This document shows, in pieces, positions 1 through 8,154 of a stretch of 48,688 nucleotides of DNA (position 1 is the first letter of the stretch; each line of letters starts with the position of its first letter). The position numbers and the translations under genes are program-made. The notes below the pieces were generated by a model. It was not told the origin of the DNA, ran no database searches, and saw only the letters and a list, made by a program, of their open reading frames with translations. Origin of the DNA: Pseudomonadota bacterium (GTDB lineage: Bacteria > Desulfobacterota > Desulfobulbia > Desulfobulbales > CALZHT01); contig JAHJJF010000074.1 in the NCBI GenBank assembly GCA_018823135.1, positions 1 to 48,688 of the forward strand. Direction: 5' to 3'.

Positions 1-29
1 ATCAGTACCAACAATAATTCTGATAACGC

Positions 30-158
30 TTGACAAACATAAAAAAAGAGTCAAAATAAAGAAAACGTAACTCATTAATATTAAAAAGGAAAAACAACAT
101 TTGTTACGTATAGCTGCTATTCATCCTAAAGCCCCGGGATTTAATGGGGCTTTTCCCT
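30..158 (+). ncRNA. possible small transcript, promoter to terminator
   Basis: A perfect -35 hexamer TTGACA (30-35) lies 16 nt before a weak -10 candidate CAAAAT (52-57). About 70 nt further on is a GC-rich hairpin, AAAGCCCC (128-135) with GGGGCTTT (146-153), followed by a T-rich stretch. This could be a short RNA of roughly 90-95 nt. A 22-codon TTG-start reading frame (101-169) with a weak GGA upstream overlaps the hairpin. Alternatively the hairpin may only terminate a gene to the left of the window. The stem lacks a run of T on the minus strand, so it is a poor terminator for arsS. Confidence 0.25.
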
Positions 159-193
159 TTGTATTATAAACGGAAAGAGTAGGAGTTTTTTGG

Positions 194-227
194 GAAGCCC
201 GACCTAGGCTTCGATGGAGCCGCCTCA
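194..227 (-). promoter_or_regulatory. bacterial SECIS hairpin with UGA(Sec) codon of arsS
   Basis: On the minus strand, TGA (227-225) is followed after 12 nt by stem GAAGCC (212-207), loop TAGGTCG (206-200) and GGCTTC (199-194). The loop contains AGGUC, the same core as the apical loop of the Escherichia coli fdhF SECIS bound by SelB. The UGA-to-loop distance is 18 nt, within the usual range for bacterial SECIS elements. The presumed true stop TAG forms the first three nucleotides of the loop. There is no T-run after the stem on this strand, which argues against a terminator. Confidence 0.75.
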
Positions 228-1196
228 CGTGAAGCCGGCGCCGGCGGTGCAGGCAAAGCAATGATCGCCAATGGCAATGGGAGTTCCTTCCGGAGGTGGC
301 GCGGTAAAATCGGCAACGTGTTGTTTGGAGCCTCCCAGGAACAGGGCCGCTGCCTGGTTGAAGTCGCAGTCGTAGATGGTTCCATCCCATCCAACTGAAA
401 TCAGGCTGCGGCACATAAGTCCGTCAATGGTTTCCGGATTAAAATTGTCCCGTAGTTTTTTCATGTACTGGTCATAATTCCCGGAAGAAAGCAGCCAGCT
501 TTTAAACCTGCCCAGTGGCATGTTGGCGAAGGTATAGAGGTTGTTAAATGTGATGTCCCATTTTCGGGCAAGATCGCGTTTGAACTGTTTCTCGGCGCTG
601 CATTGCGAAACCGGTAGAAAGGCCCCGGAGGGGTTTGCCACCAGATTAAGCTCCAGGCCTGAACCTTCCTTTCCATAGCCATTGCGGTTTAATTTTTTAA
701 GCATGATCAGGCAGTTAGCGAAAACACCTTTTCCTCTTTGTGAGGCGGTCTGGCCTTCATTGGTTGAGGGAAAGGATGAAATAATGGAAACCTTGAGCTT
801 TTTCATGAGCTCAAGAAGATCGTTCCTGTCGCATTCAAACAGGGCGGTGAGATTTGACCGGAAAAGCAGTTTTCCACAAAGAGGGCGCAGGGATTCCATG
901 AGGAAATCGATATCCGGCACCATTTCCGGAGCGCCGCCGGTTATATCGATAATTTCGTACTTAACCTTTTGGGCATGGGAGATTACCGCTTCCATGGTTT
1001 GTCGATCCATGACTTCGGTGCGCAGGGGACCGGCTTCAAGATGACAGTGGCGGCAGGCTTGATTACAAAGAAACCCGGTGTTGATCTGGAGAGTTGCGGT
1101 CTTTCCCCGTTTCAGGTTAAGACCTTGCTGGTCCAGGATCTCACCGAATGTAAGCTCAGTTGCAGTATTCTCTATACAGGCAGGTTCAAGGGGCAT
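204..1196 (-). CDS. arsS: ArsS, arsenosugar biosynthesis radical SAM selenoprotein
   Basis: Radical SAM enzyme of the ArsS family, which attaches a 5'-deoxyadenosyl group to dimethylarsenic in arsenosugar synthesis. The [4Fe-4S]/SAM motif CNQACRHC is at residues 44-51, followed by the family signature HLEAGP. The C-terminus reads CFACTAGAGFT and then hits TGA at 227-225. Family members normally continue with a Cys, or Sec, and then Gly-Gly. Reading TGA as selenocysteine gives Sec324-GGSIEA and a TAG stop at 206-204, for 330 residues. A SECIS-like hairpin follows the TGA. The start is ATG 1196, with a weak Shine-Dalgarno site. The AhpD-like partner ends 6 nt upstream, so the two are one transcript. 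Family assignment is firm. Selenocysteine insertion is inferred from the codon context, the hairpin and the known seleno-form of this family. If TGA terminates instead, the protein has 323 residues and no redox residue at its end. Confidence 0.88.
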
Positions 1197-1202
1197 AATT
1201 CT

Positions 1203-1535
1203 TTACAGGGACATTTTATCCGCGACCTTTCTCATCTGCAGGCCGTGAACCAGGGAAGCGCCGCCGCGGATGGCGGTGACCACATGGATCGCTTCGGTCA
1301 TTTCCGCAGTGTTCGATCCTTTTTCAAGACATGCTGAGGTGTAGGCGTCAATGCAGTAGGGGCATTGAATGGCATGGGCCACAGCTAAAGCGATAAGGGC
1401 CTTTTCACGTTCGGTAAGCTCACCTTCGGCAAAAACCGCTCCGTAATAATCAAAAAATTTCCGGGCAAGTTCAGGGGCATCCTTGCCGATTTCCGAAAAT
1501 TTCGGAAGATCAAGCGGATCATAATAGGTATCCAT
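1203..1535 (-). CDS. arsenosugar-associated AhpD-like peroxidase
   Basis: A 110-residue protein of the carboxymuconolactone decarboxylase/AhpD fold, in the subfamily that travels with ArsS. The redox motif is CPYC within HAIQCPYCIDAYT, preceded by the typical EGELTEREKALIALAVAHA helix. The start at 1535 was chosen because GGAGG (minus strand, 1543-1548) sits 7-8 nt upstream and family members begin MxTYYDP. An in-frame ATG 54 nt upstream has no ribosome site. The gene lies 6 nt before arsS, so the two are co-transcribed. The exact substrate of the peroxidase-like partner is not established. A role in arsenic or arsenosugar redox chemistry is inferred from the pairing. Confidence 0.85.
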   Translation of the reverse strand: MDTYYDPLDLPKFSEIGKDAPELARKFFDYYGAVFAEGELTEREKALIALAVAHAIQCPYCIDAYTSACLEKGSNTAEMTEAIHVVTAIRGGASLVHGLQMRKVADKMSL

Positions 1536-1718
1536 ATACAATTCCTCCATGAAAAGTGATACATCTGGAAAAAATCTTTCAGCCGACAAAATTGACTAAT
1601 TAAATCAATAGGTTATGCGAGTGAGGGGGGAGTGAATCAGGTTCTTGGGATCTCGCCGAGCTCGCGCAGCCTGTATTCCGGCAAATGTCGGATCAAGTGT
1701 AGTTATGATATATGCTAA

Positions 1719-1742
1719 GAAATTTTTCCTGAAGAAGGAAAT
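1719..1742 (-). terminator. weak terminator-like hairpin after trpA
   Basis: Downstream of trpA on the minus strand, TTTCCT and AGGAAA form a short AT-rich stem, followed by AAATTTCTT rather than a clean T-run. It may end the trpBA transcript, but the signal is weak. Confidence 0.25.
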
Positions 1743-1762
1743 TATTTATTGATAGGTCGAAT

Positions 1763-2527
1763 CTATCGCAGGCCGGCAATAAACGGTCCAACTGCCTCAG
1801 GTCCCTGTCCGTCAACGAGTTTAATTGTTGCGGTGCCGATAACTGCGATATCCGCCTTGCCGGTAAGCATTGCCACATCAGCTTTTGAGCTGATCCCGAA
1901 GCCAACGGCCAGGGGAAGGTCGGTTGCCTTTCTGCAGCGGGCAAGGTAGCTGTCAAAGTTGTCATCCAGTGAAGTCTTTTTTCCTGTAACCCCGCGGCGG
2001 GCAACGCAATAGATAAAACCGTCGGCATGAGTAGCCAGTTCTTTCATCCGTTGGTCGGTGCTGGTGGGCGCAAAGATCTGGATCGGCGCGATATTGTACT
2101 TCCTTGCGAACGCAAGATATTCACCGCCTTCTTCCGGGGGCAGATCCGGGACGATGAACCCGGTGATGCCGATGGCTTTTGATTTCTTGAAGAAATCTTC
2201 AACACCGTATTGAAAAAGGATGTTGTAGTAGGTCATGAACAGAAACGGGATCTGGTGTTTTGCAGTCATCTCGGCTGCAAAATCGATGCACTGGCGTATT
2301 GTTACACCGGAATCTATGGAGTCCTGGTTGGCCTTCAATATCATCGAGCCGTCGGCAACGGGTTCTGAGAATGGGATCTGCATCTCGATGAGATCCACGC
2401 CGTTTTCAACCATCTGGGCGATGACCATTCTGTTGATCTCAAAGGACGGATAGCCCAGGACAATATGGGTCATCAGCAGAATGTCCTTGTCGGCAAGTTT
2501 ATTTTGTATATTATTTTTCAGCTGCAT
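1763..2527 (-). CDS. trpA: tryptophan synthase alpha subunit
   Basis: Cleaves indole-3-glycerol phosphate to indole and glyceraldehyde 3-phosphate, passing indole to TrpB. It has 254 residues, slightly shorter than the usual 260-270. The catalytic Glu and Asp are seen in VDLIEMQIPFSEPVADG, which corresponds to the family's ELGxPFSDPxADG. The phosphate-binding region includes VGFGISSKADV, and PDLPPEEG matches loop 6. The start is ATG 2527, with AAAGGTG upstream, and overlaps the end of trpB by 17 bp, which implies translational coupling. The upstream tryptophan genes (trpE, D, C, F) are not in the window, so the synthase genes stand apart from the rest of the pathway here. Confidence 0.96.
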   Translation of the reverse strand: MQLKNNIQNKLADKDILLMTHIVLGYPSFEINRMVIAQMVENGVDLIEMQIPFSEPVADGSMILKANQDSIDSGVTIRQCIDFAAEMTAKHQIPFLFMTYYNILFQYGVEDFFKKSKAIGITGFIVPDLPPEEGGEYLAFARKYNIAPIQIFAPTSTDQRMKELATHADGFIYCVARRGVTGKKTSLDDNFDSYLARCRKATDLPLAVGFGISSKADVAMLTGKADIAVIGTATIKLVDGQGPEAVGPFIAGLR

Positions 2528-3746
2528 ATTCCGCACCTTTATCGATGATAAACTGTTTCCAGGAAGGGTCATTCAGGGCATGGGCGATGGTGAAGATATC
2601 CTTGTCGCCGCGGCCGGACATGTTGATGATTATCGCCTCGTCGGAGAAAAGGCGGCCCGCTTCCTTGAATGCCTGCACAAAGGCATGGGCGGATTCCAGT
2701 GCCGGGATTATTCCTTCTTTTTTGATGGTCAATTGAAGCGCTTCGATTACTTCTGTGTCGGTTGCCGCCTCAAACCGGACTTTTCCTTTTTCCCATAGGT
2801 CGCTTAAAATGGGTGAAACCCCGACGTAATCGAGCCCGGCCGCCACTGAATGGGTGTCATTCATCTGGCCGTCGCTGTTTTGGAGAAACATGGTTTTGTA
2901 CCCTTGAGCAACTCCGGCTGAGCCGTCTTTGCCGGCAAGTCTTGCCGCATGTTCGCCGGATTCAAGGCCGTGGCCTCCGGCCTCAACACCCACCAGTTCC
3001 ACCTCATCTTCATCAAGAAAACCCTGGAAAATTCCCATGGCATTGGAGCCACCGCCCACACAGGCAAAAACCTGGGAAGGAAGCTTGCCGAATCTATCAA
3101 GGATCTGCTCGCGGGCCTCAATGCCGATTATTGATTGAAACCAGGCAACCATTTCCGGAAAAGGATGGGGGCCGCACACCGTGCCCATGACATAATGGGT
3201 GGTATCCATGGAACTCACCCAGTCTCGGAATGCTTCATTGATCGCGTCTTTCAAGGTTCTGGAGCCGGAGGTCACCGGCACCACGGTGGCGCCGAGTTTT
3301 TCCATCCAGAAAACATTGGGTCGTTGCCTTATGACATCTTCTTCGCCCATGTAAATCGTGCATTCAAAGCCGAATTTGGCAGCCATGGTGGCGCAGGCAA
3401 CCCCATGCTGCCCGGCACCGGTTTCAGCGATTACCCGCTTTTTGCCCATGCGTTTGACCAAAAGCCCCTGGCCCATGACGTTATTTGCTTTATGGGCCCC
3501 GGTGTGATTGAGATCTTCCCGTTTGATAAATATCTGGGCGCCGCCAAAATGTGCCGAGAGGTTTTCAGCATGGGTGAGCGGCGTGGGTCTGCAGGAATAA
3601 GTTGACATGAGGTCCAGGTATTCCTGCCAGAACAACGGGTCGCTCTTGGCTTTCTCAAAGGCGATATTAAGTTCCTTGAATGTTTCGTAGAGAATCTCGG
3701 GAATAAACGCGCCACCCCAGTTTCCGTAATAGCCTTTCTGTGTCAT
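2511..3746 (-). CDS. trpB: tryptophan synthase beta subunit
   Basis: PLP enzyme that condenses indole with serine to make tryptophan, in a 2:2 complex with TrpA. It has 411 residues, the normal TrpB1 length. Visible motifs are YYGNWGGAFIPE at the N-terminus, HTGAHKANN with the PLP-binding lysine, and the phosphate-binding loop GGGSNAMG. The start ATG 3746 has AAGGA 7 nt upstream and matches the family N-terminus. A longer reading frame to 3839 overlaps the upstream gene and has no support. The gene lies 67 nt after the cyclic-nucleotide/PAS protein gene with no clear terminator between, so they may share a transcript. Confidence 0.96.
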   Translation of the reverse strand: MTQKGYYGNWGGAFIPEILYETFKELNIAFEKAKSDPLFWQEYLDLMSTYSCRPTPLTHAENLSAHFGGAQIFIKREDLNHTGAHKANNVMGQGLLVKRMGKKRVIAETGAGQHGVACATMAAKFGFECTIYMGEEDVIRQRPNVFWMEKLGATVVPVTSGSRTLKDAINEAFRDWVSSMDTTHYVMGTVCGPHPFPEMVAWFQSIIGIEAREQILDRFGKLPSQVFACVGGGSNAMGIFQGFLDEDEVELVGVEAGGHGLESGEHAARLAGKDGSAGVAQGYKTMFLQNSDGQMNDTHSVAAGLDYVGVSPILSDLWEKGKVRFEAATDTEVIEALQLTIKKEGIIPALESAHAFVQAFKEAGRLFSDEAIIINMSGRGDKDIFTIAHALNDPSWKQFIIDKGAEYAAEK

Positions 3747-3813
3747 GATGGATCCTTGGGAAACTGTCGGAGCAGCTCCAGGTCTAATTTGCAAGTTATC
3801 TGCTGCAGCACAA

Positions 3814-5112
3814 TCAATAGCGAATGGCAGCCAGATCATTTACGTTGATATGGTATTCTTCCTGAAGGATTTTCATATCGAGTTGGAAAATAAGCCGCCC
3901 AATGTCTTCGTTTTCTTTTTCAAGATCAAAGGCGAGATCAACCCCCTCATTGCCACCAACCTGGTTGCGGGAAATCAGAAAAACAGTTGCACAGCGTTCC
4001 TCCTGATCTGTGGTGGATTTGAATTTCACTCCTGCATACTCCGTGTCCCGAAGGGCAAAAGGACTTGAGCCGATTTCCTTGCTGTATATGTTCACAATTC
4101 TGTTGTCTTTATCCAGGAGAAGGATGCCGGTAATGGCGAATCTCCCGGGATCATGCAATGCAAAATATTCTTCCATCAAAGCCGTGGACCGGGACCTGTC
4201 CCCCTCAATCAAAGGGTTGGATAAAAGCAGACTTAAGCCGAGATAGTCTCTGGTGATGCGGGATTGGAATCCGATCTGCTCTGCCTGGGTAGAAATGATT
4301 TCGGGCTGGTGCAGATAATTTTTCCACAATTGAAAAACAAGTGGAATTATAATCAGGAGGGCAATGGGCAATAAGAAATTGACAACTTTTTTTTGTTTCT
4401 GGGACATGGTATGGGTTTTGGTCACATCTCGGCCGATAAACAGATATCCCCTTGTGTCGTGATTGCCGTCCAAAAGAACCGTGGTGCTGATGGATACAAA
4501 CTTCCAATGTTCAATGGGATGATTGATTTTAAGGATTTTTTCCTTGACGGATTTTGTCGCGGCAAGCTCTGCCATGAATTGTTTATAGACGCCCTGATTG
4601 TCATATATTTCATCAATGGATCGGCTGCGCATCTGTGTCCATGAGCGACCGTAGAGTCTTTCTGCGGCAGTATTCCACGCAAGAATTTTTTGGTTTTTGT
4701 CGGTCATGATTACCGCATCAGGCAGCTGGTCGCAGAATTCCTTGAGCCCATGCATGACATTGGTGGTTTCATTGAGTCGCCGGGCGAGCATGCTGGTGAT
4801 TTTCTGGGCGATTGCCGGAAACTCTTCCAGGAAGTTGGTGACTTCTTCGCTGGGAATCCTGATTACGGTTACCGTGTCCCGGGCAACTATTGTTGCGGTT
4901 CTTTTGGAGCGCAGCAGGAAGGACATTTCACCGAGCATGGTGCCGGGCTCGGATAAATCGGAAATGCTGTTATCGCCCTTAAACACATCCAGATGACCGG
5001 AAACAAGGATATAGAGGTCCTGGGAATCATCATTCTCCCGAAAAAGATAGTCTCCGGGATTGTATGTTCTAGTGTATTTTTCAAGTTCCGGTTGGTTGAG
5101 AAATTCTTTCAT
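3814..5112 (-). CDS. cNMP-binding / PAS / transmembrane / Cache-like protein
   Basis: A 432-residue protein with an unusual domain order. Residues 1-115 form a cyclic-nucleotide-binding (CRP-type) domain, with a phosphate cassette resembling GExxxLxxxxRTAT at 61-75. Residues 122-235 form a PAS domain (LPDAVIMTDKNQKILAWNTAAERLYG). One strong transmembrane helix spans about 243-261. Residues 265-432 would lie outside the cytoplasm and contain a Cache-like strand pattern (ITGILLLDKDNRIV). No kinase, GGDEF, methyl-accepting or DNA-binding output domain is present. It may act through protein contacts, or the PAS/cNMP half may itself be the effector side. No strong Shine-Dalgarno site is seen before ATG 5112. 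It is followed by trpB. Domain calls are confident, but the role is unknown. Confidence 0.75.
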   Translation of the reverse strand: MKEFLNQPELEKYTRTYNPGDYLFRENDDSQDLYILVSGHLDVFKGDNSISDLSEPGTMLGEMSFLLRSKRTATIVARDTVTVIRIPSEEVTNFLEEFPAIAQKITSMLARRLNETTNVMHGLKEFCDQLPDAVIMTDKNQKILAWNTAAERLYGRSWTQMRSRSIDEIYDNQGVYKQFMAELAATKSVKEKILKINHPIEHWKFVSISTTVLLDGNHDTRGYLFIGRDVTKTHTMSQKQKKVVNFLLPIALLIIIPLVFQLWKNYLHQPEIISTQAEQIGFQSRITRDYLGLSLLLSNPLIEGDRSRSTALMEEYFALHDPGRFAITGILLLDKDNRIVNIYSKEIGSSPFALRDTEYAGVKFKSTTDQEERCATVFLISRNQVGGNEGVDLAFDLEKENEDIGRLIFQLDMKILQEEYHINVNDLAAIRY

Positions 5113-5261
5113 TGTTGTTGGCTATAGGGTGTTTAAATGGTTTCTGGCACACAACTATTAATGGTAAATAGAGAGTTATAATCTCCGACAAGTGTTACCT
5201 ATACTATCAGATAACTGGCTTATGTCGGCAAGGAAATTATATCGAAAAACTTTGCCGGGGC

Positions 5262-5292
5262 AAAAAAATGCCGGACCATTTAGCCCGGCATT
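5262..5292 (-). terminator. Rho-independent terminator of the slyD-like gene
   Basis: On the minus strand, AATGCCGG (5292-5285) pairs with CCGGCATT (5274-5267) around a 10-nt loop, and runs straight into a series of T (5268-5262). It begins 7 nt after the slyD-like stop codon. Confidence 0.85.
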
Positions 5293-5298
5293 GAGTTT

Positions 5299-5868
5299 TC
5301 AACAGGAACATCCCGAGCCGCAACCGCAACCTTGATCACTTTCATCTGATGAGCCGCAGTCGCAACCCTGGTCATCTTCATCTGACGATCCGCATCCGCA
5401 ACCGCAACCTCCGGCCTCGGCAATAGCGGCTTTTTCTTCCTCCGAAGGCTCACGCACTTCGAGAATTTTGATGGCAAAGTGCAACTGTTTGCCGGCCATC
5501 GGGTGATTGAAATCGGCAACAACTTCTTCATCGGTGACAGATTTAATTTCAAATGATACCGGGCCGTTGGGTCCCTCGGCCTGAAACTGTCCCGGTATGA
5601 GTTCCACATCAGGGGGGAAATGACTGCGGGGTACCGTCTGGCAGAGATCTTCGCGAAATTCGCCATAACCGTCTGCAGGGCCCACTATTATGTTTGCAGA
5701 CTCGCCAATGGACATACCCAGTAATTGATCTTCAAGCCCTGGAATGATCATTCCGGATCCGGTAATAAAGCTTAAGGGTTCTCCTTCCTCGGAGCGATCG
5801 ATTTCCTCACCGGATTCAAGGGTAAGGCAATAATCGATAGCAACATACATATCGTTTGCAATTTTCAT
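5299..5868 (-). CDS. slyD: FKBP-type prolyl isomerase, SlyD-like, Cys-rich tail
   Basis: Cytoplasmic peptidyl-prolyl cis/trans isomerase and metallochaperone family protein of 189 residues. The FKBP halves are visible as LTLESGEEIDRS and GSGMIIPGLEDQLLGM, with the inserted chaperone (IF) flap between about residues 70 and 125, then FNHPMAGKQLHF. The C-terminal tail (about 155-189) has nine cysteines in CGC, CDC and CSC groupings separated by a repeated acidic SSDE unit. The E. coli SlyD tail is His/Cys-rich, while this one has no histidine. SlyD helps deliver nickel to hydrogenase. The hypDE genes in the same window make that role plausible, but it is inferred. The start ATG 5868 has AAGGAG 7 nt upstream. 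A TTG directly before it is not needed. Confidence 0.88.
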   Translation of the reverse strand: MKIANDMYVAIDYCLTLESGEEIDRSEEGEPLSFITGSGMIIPGLEDQLLGMSIGESANIIVGPADGYGEFREDLCQTVPRSHFPPDVELIPGQFQAEGPNGPVSFEIKSVTDEEVVADFNHPMAGKQLHFAIKILEVREPSEEEKAAIAEAGGCGCGCGSSDEDDQGCDCGSSDESDQGCGCGSGCSC

Positions 5869-6379
5869 CAAATTCTCCTTAAAAAATTTACGTAGATGAT
5901 TTCCTGGATCGATGATCGAAGAGTTAACTCACAGAAAATCGTTTAGTGTTATTGAGGGATAATAAAAAATGGCCGGAACTGCTGAACAAGATCAACGAGC
6001 ATTTATCCCCGTCAGGTGAATTTTTTACAACTCAAAGGCGGAGATTATAACCGAATATTGCTCGTCTGCCACTGCGGGTTAGGACCGTGAGGGCGTAAAC
6101 AAGCGAATTTGATCAGGTGAATTTCCTTAATATTCGAAGATTCCTTAGTCCGCTTGAAGCGGTACGAGGTGCTACAATATTTCGGGATTCATGGCCGTAC
6201 CTCAACGTCAAATCAATCAAATACAGTAAGTATCTTTACGGTAAAGGTCAACCTTTTTGCAAAGAAGCGGCAACTTCGGTATCGAGTGAGAGGTTTTTAA
6301 TGTTTTTCGGGTGGGAGCATTCAAGAATATTTCAACATAATTATCATTTGGAAAGGAACCGAGGCTCAGCCGGGTTAGG
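5869..6379 (-). promoter_or_regulatory. noncoding region with likely slyD-like promoter
   Basis: No convincing gene was found in this 511-bp stretch. Reading frames on both strands lack ribosome sites and family-like sequence. On the minus strand a promoter candidate has -10 TATAAT (6049-6044) and -35 GTGGCA (6072-6067) with 17-bp spacing, giving a leader of roughly 170 nt before the slyD-like gene. CCGCTTGAAGCGG (6151-6163) is a short dyad of unknown meaning. Confidence 0.35.
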
Positions 6380-7990
6380 TCATAATTTCGGAAGATGCCT
6401 TCGACAGGCCGCGGCAAAATCTTCCGGGTAATGTCCGTTAATAAATCGCAATTGCGCTTCGCTCATGGCGCCCATGGATTGAGGGAGTTTCGGCAGAAAA
6501 GAATAAAGCAGGCGCTGGTCCGGATCCGTGGCATTGATTCGTTTGGGAAATTCAATAGTGGTCACCATTTTCCCGCCCATGCCGGCATAGATTCTCTGGG
6601 CGAGGAGTATCGCATGGTCCAGGGAGGCGCGGGTCCGGCTGTCCGCTTCAATAATATTACCGATCTGTTTTAAGGTCATGAGTTGCAGTTCCCACTGGGA
6701 AGTCTGCGCTTTAGGTACAAAAAGCATGACATTGTCATCTTCATGAACGATGAGACTTGCATCACTGCCGGACTTGCCATCCATCCTTTGGTTATTTTTA
6801 GTTGCCAGAATATAATTTTCAAAGAAATTTTTGCCAGTTTCAGTTTTATACGCTGTAATAAAATCGGTAACCAGATCGCCGCATCCGAAAGAAAACATGA
6901 TGTCTCCATCAGGGGTCTCCACTGAATCCGGGAGCATGGCATATTGCTGATGTATCTGCTGATGGGAGGCATGAAGCCGGTAATTACTCGGGGCATAATC
7001 AAAGCCGTAATTCCATCCCCAGAGGGTTGCGGAAAAGTGTAAGGACAGGTTTTCCGGTTGTGACAGTCTTGCAATGAGTTGTTTTCTTAAACTTTCAAGT
7101 TCATCGATGGACAATGGTGATCGATGTCTATCAACGGCTATGCCGAGTTCCTGGCCAATACGCAAAAAGGTTCGCTGATAATAGAGATGCCTGAGACCCT
7201 GCATGTCTTGCAACGTCAGATTTCCGGTATGATAACGGATCGAATTGTCTGCCATGTTTGATGCATAATGGCCCCAGGGGATATAACTGTTGGCGCGGAG
7301 ATATTCGAAGACATTGCTGGAATTATCCTCGCTCTGCCAGTCGCCGACAATGGGGCTTTCACCCTGTACTCCCGGCCTGAGCACCATGATTTTTTTGTAA
7401 TTGTCCGGGAGATGAGGGTTATTGGCAACCACTTCAAACAGGTTATGATTTTTGTATACCGGGTAAAATGTGCCGGATTTGTTTTTCTGATAGATGAGTC
7501 CGTTTGGCGTGTCGGTTTCCGGGTCACAGGAAAATTCGCATGATAGTTCCGCAAGACAGATAAGATCCCTTGGATCTGTAGAGGTCGCTGCCAGAGCCAG
7601 CAGCAGCGGTTCGGGCAGGCTGCTCAGGGTTTTGATCAGGTTTCCCAGAGAACAATCAAGTTTCTGCAAGGATTCGGAAAAAGAAACTTCCGGCTGTGCC
7701 GGCAGTTTCATCGACGCAGGGTTCAAGGCGGCTCGGTCCGCCCATTTCTTGCCAATATAAGTGGCGCCCCTGAAAGGAAAAGGATTGGGGATTTCAATGA
7801 TCTGGTCTGCCGCGTCAACGCTGATATCGGTATCTGGGAAATTTCGATTATTTATTATTGGAATGCCGTTGGAACTGGTGCCAAGGGCAGTTAAATGGTC
7901 CTGCTCTCTGAGGTTCGTTGACTTGTAGCTTGGCTGATGAATTCCGTAGATGAATTTGCCGGCAGGGGAGATGCAGGTTCGCAGCAGCAT
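6380..7990 (-). CDS. uncharacterised 536-residue protein
   Basis: I do not recognise this family. The frame is open for 536 residues, starts at ATG 7990 with a strong AAGGAG 8 nt upstream, and has natural composition, so it is a real gene. There is no signal peptide or membrane segment, and it is probably cytoplasmic. Notable features are an aromatic, glycine-rich N-terminal stretch (IPNPFPFRGATYIG), a stretch FSATLWGWNYGFDYAP, and then a histidine cluster HASHQQIHQQ around residue 345. Further on is FSFGCGDLVTDF. The proline/aromatic segment plus histidine cluster is loosely reminiscent of nucleotidyltransferases of the HIT/GalT fold, but the HxHxH signature is not intact. That is only a hypothesis. 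Flanking genes are transcribed in the same direction but separated by more than 280 bp, so it is probably monocistronic. Confidence 0.7.
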   Translation of the reverse strand: MLLRTCISPAGKFIYGIHQPSYKSTNLREQDHLTALGTSSNGIPIINNRNFPDTDISVDAADQIIEIPNPFPFRGATYIGKKWADRAALNPASMKLPAQPEVSFSESLQKLDCSLGNLIKTLSSLPEPLLLALAATSTDPRDLICLAELSCEFSCDPETDTPNGLIYQKNKSGTFYPVYKNHNLFEVVANNPHLPDNYKKIMVLRPGVQGESPIVGDWQSEDNSSNVFEYLRANSYIPWGHYASNMADNSIRYHTGNLTLQDMQGLRHLYYQRTFLRIGQELGIAVDRHRSPLSIDELESLRKQLIARLSQPENLSLHFSATLWGWNYGFDYAPSNYRLHASHQQIHQQYAMLPDSVETPDGDIMFSFGCGDLVTDFITAYKTETGKNFFENYILATKNNQRMDGKSGSDASLIVHEDDNVMLFVPKAQTSQWELQLMTLKQIGNIIEADSRTRASLDHAILLAQRIYAGMGGKMVTTIEFPKRINATDPDQRLLYSFLPKLPQSMGAMSEAQLRFINGHYPEDFAAACRRHLPKL

Positions 7991-8154
7991 TGAAGAAACT
8001 CCTTAGGGTCTAAGCATATAAACATTGTATTTATTACTTGGAAGATAATCTTCTCAGGAAGATATCAGATCGTTTCCAGATTGCAAACTGCAATAAGATG
8101 TTTTCAATGGGTATGGGCCGACGGGATTCCTCTAAATCATGAAAAAATTCGGCT

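Noticed and set aside
194-212. Hairpin after arsS as a Rho-independent terminator
   Set aside because: On the minus strand the stem is followed by CCAAAAAAC, not T. Its loop sequence and its distance from the in-frame TGA fit a SECIS element much better.
6117-6431. 104-codon plus-strand frame near 6.1-6.4 kb
   Set aside because: It overlaps the end of the 536-residue gene on the other strand, has no ribosome site, and its composition is unlike a protein.
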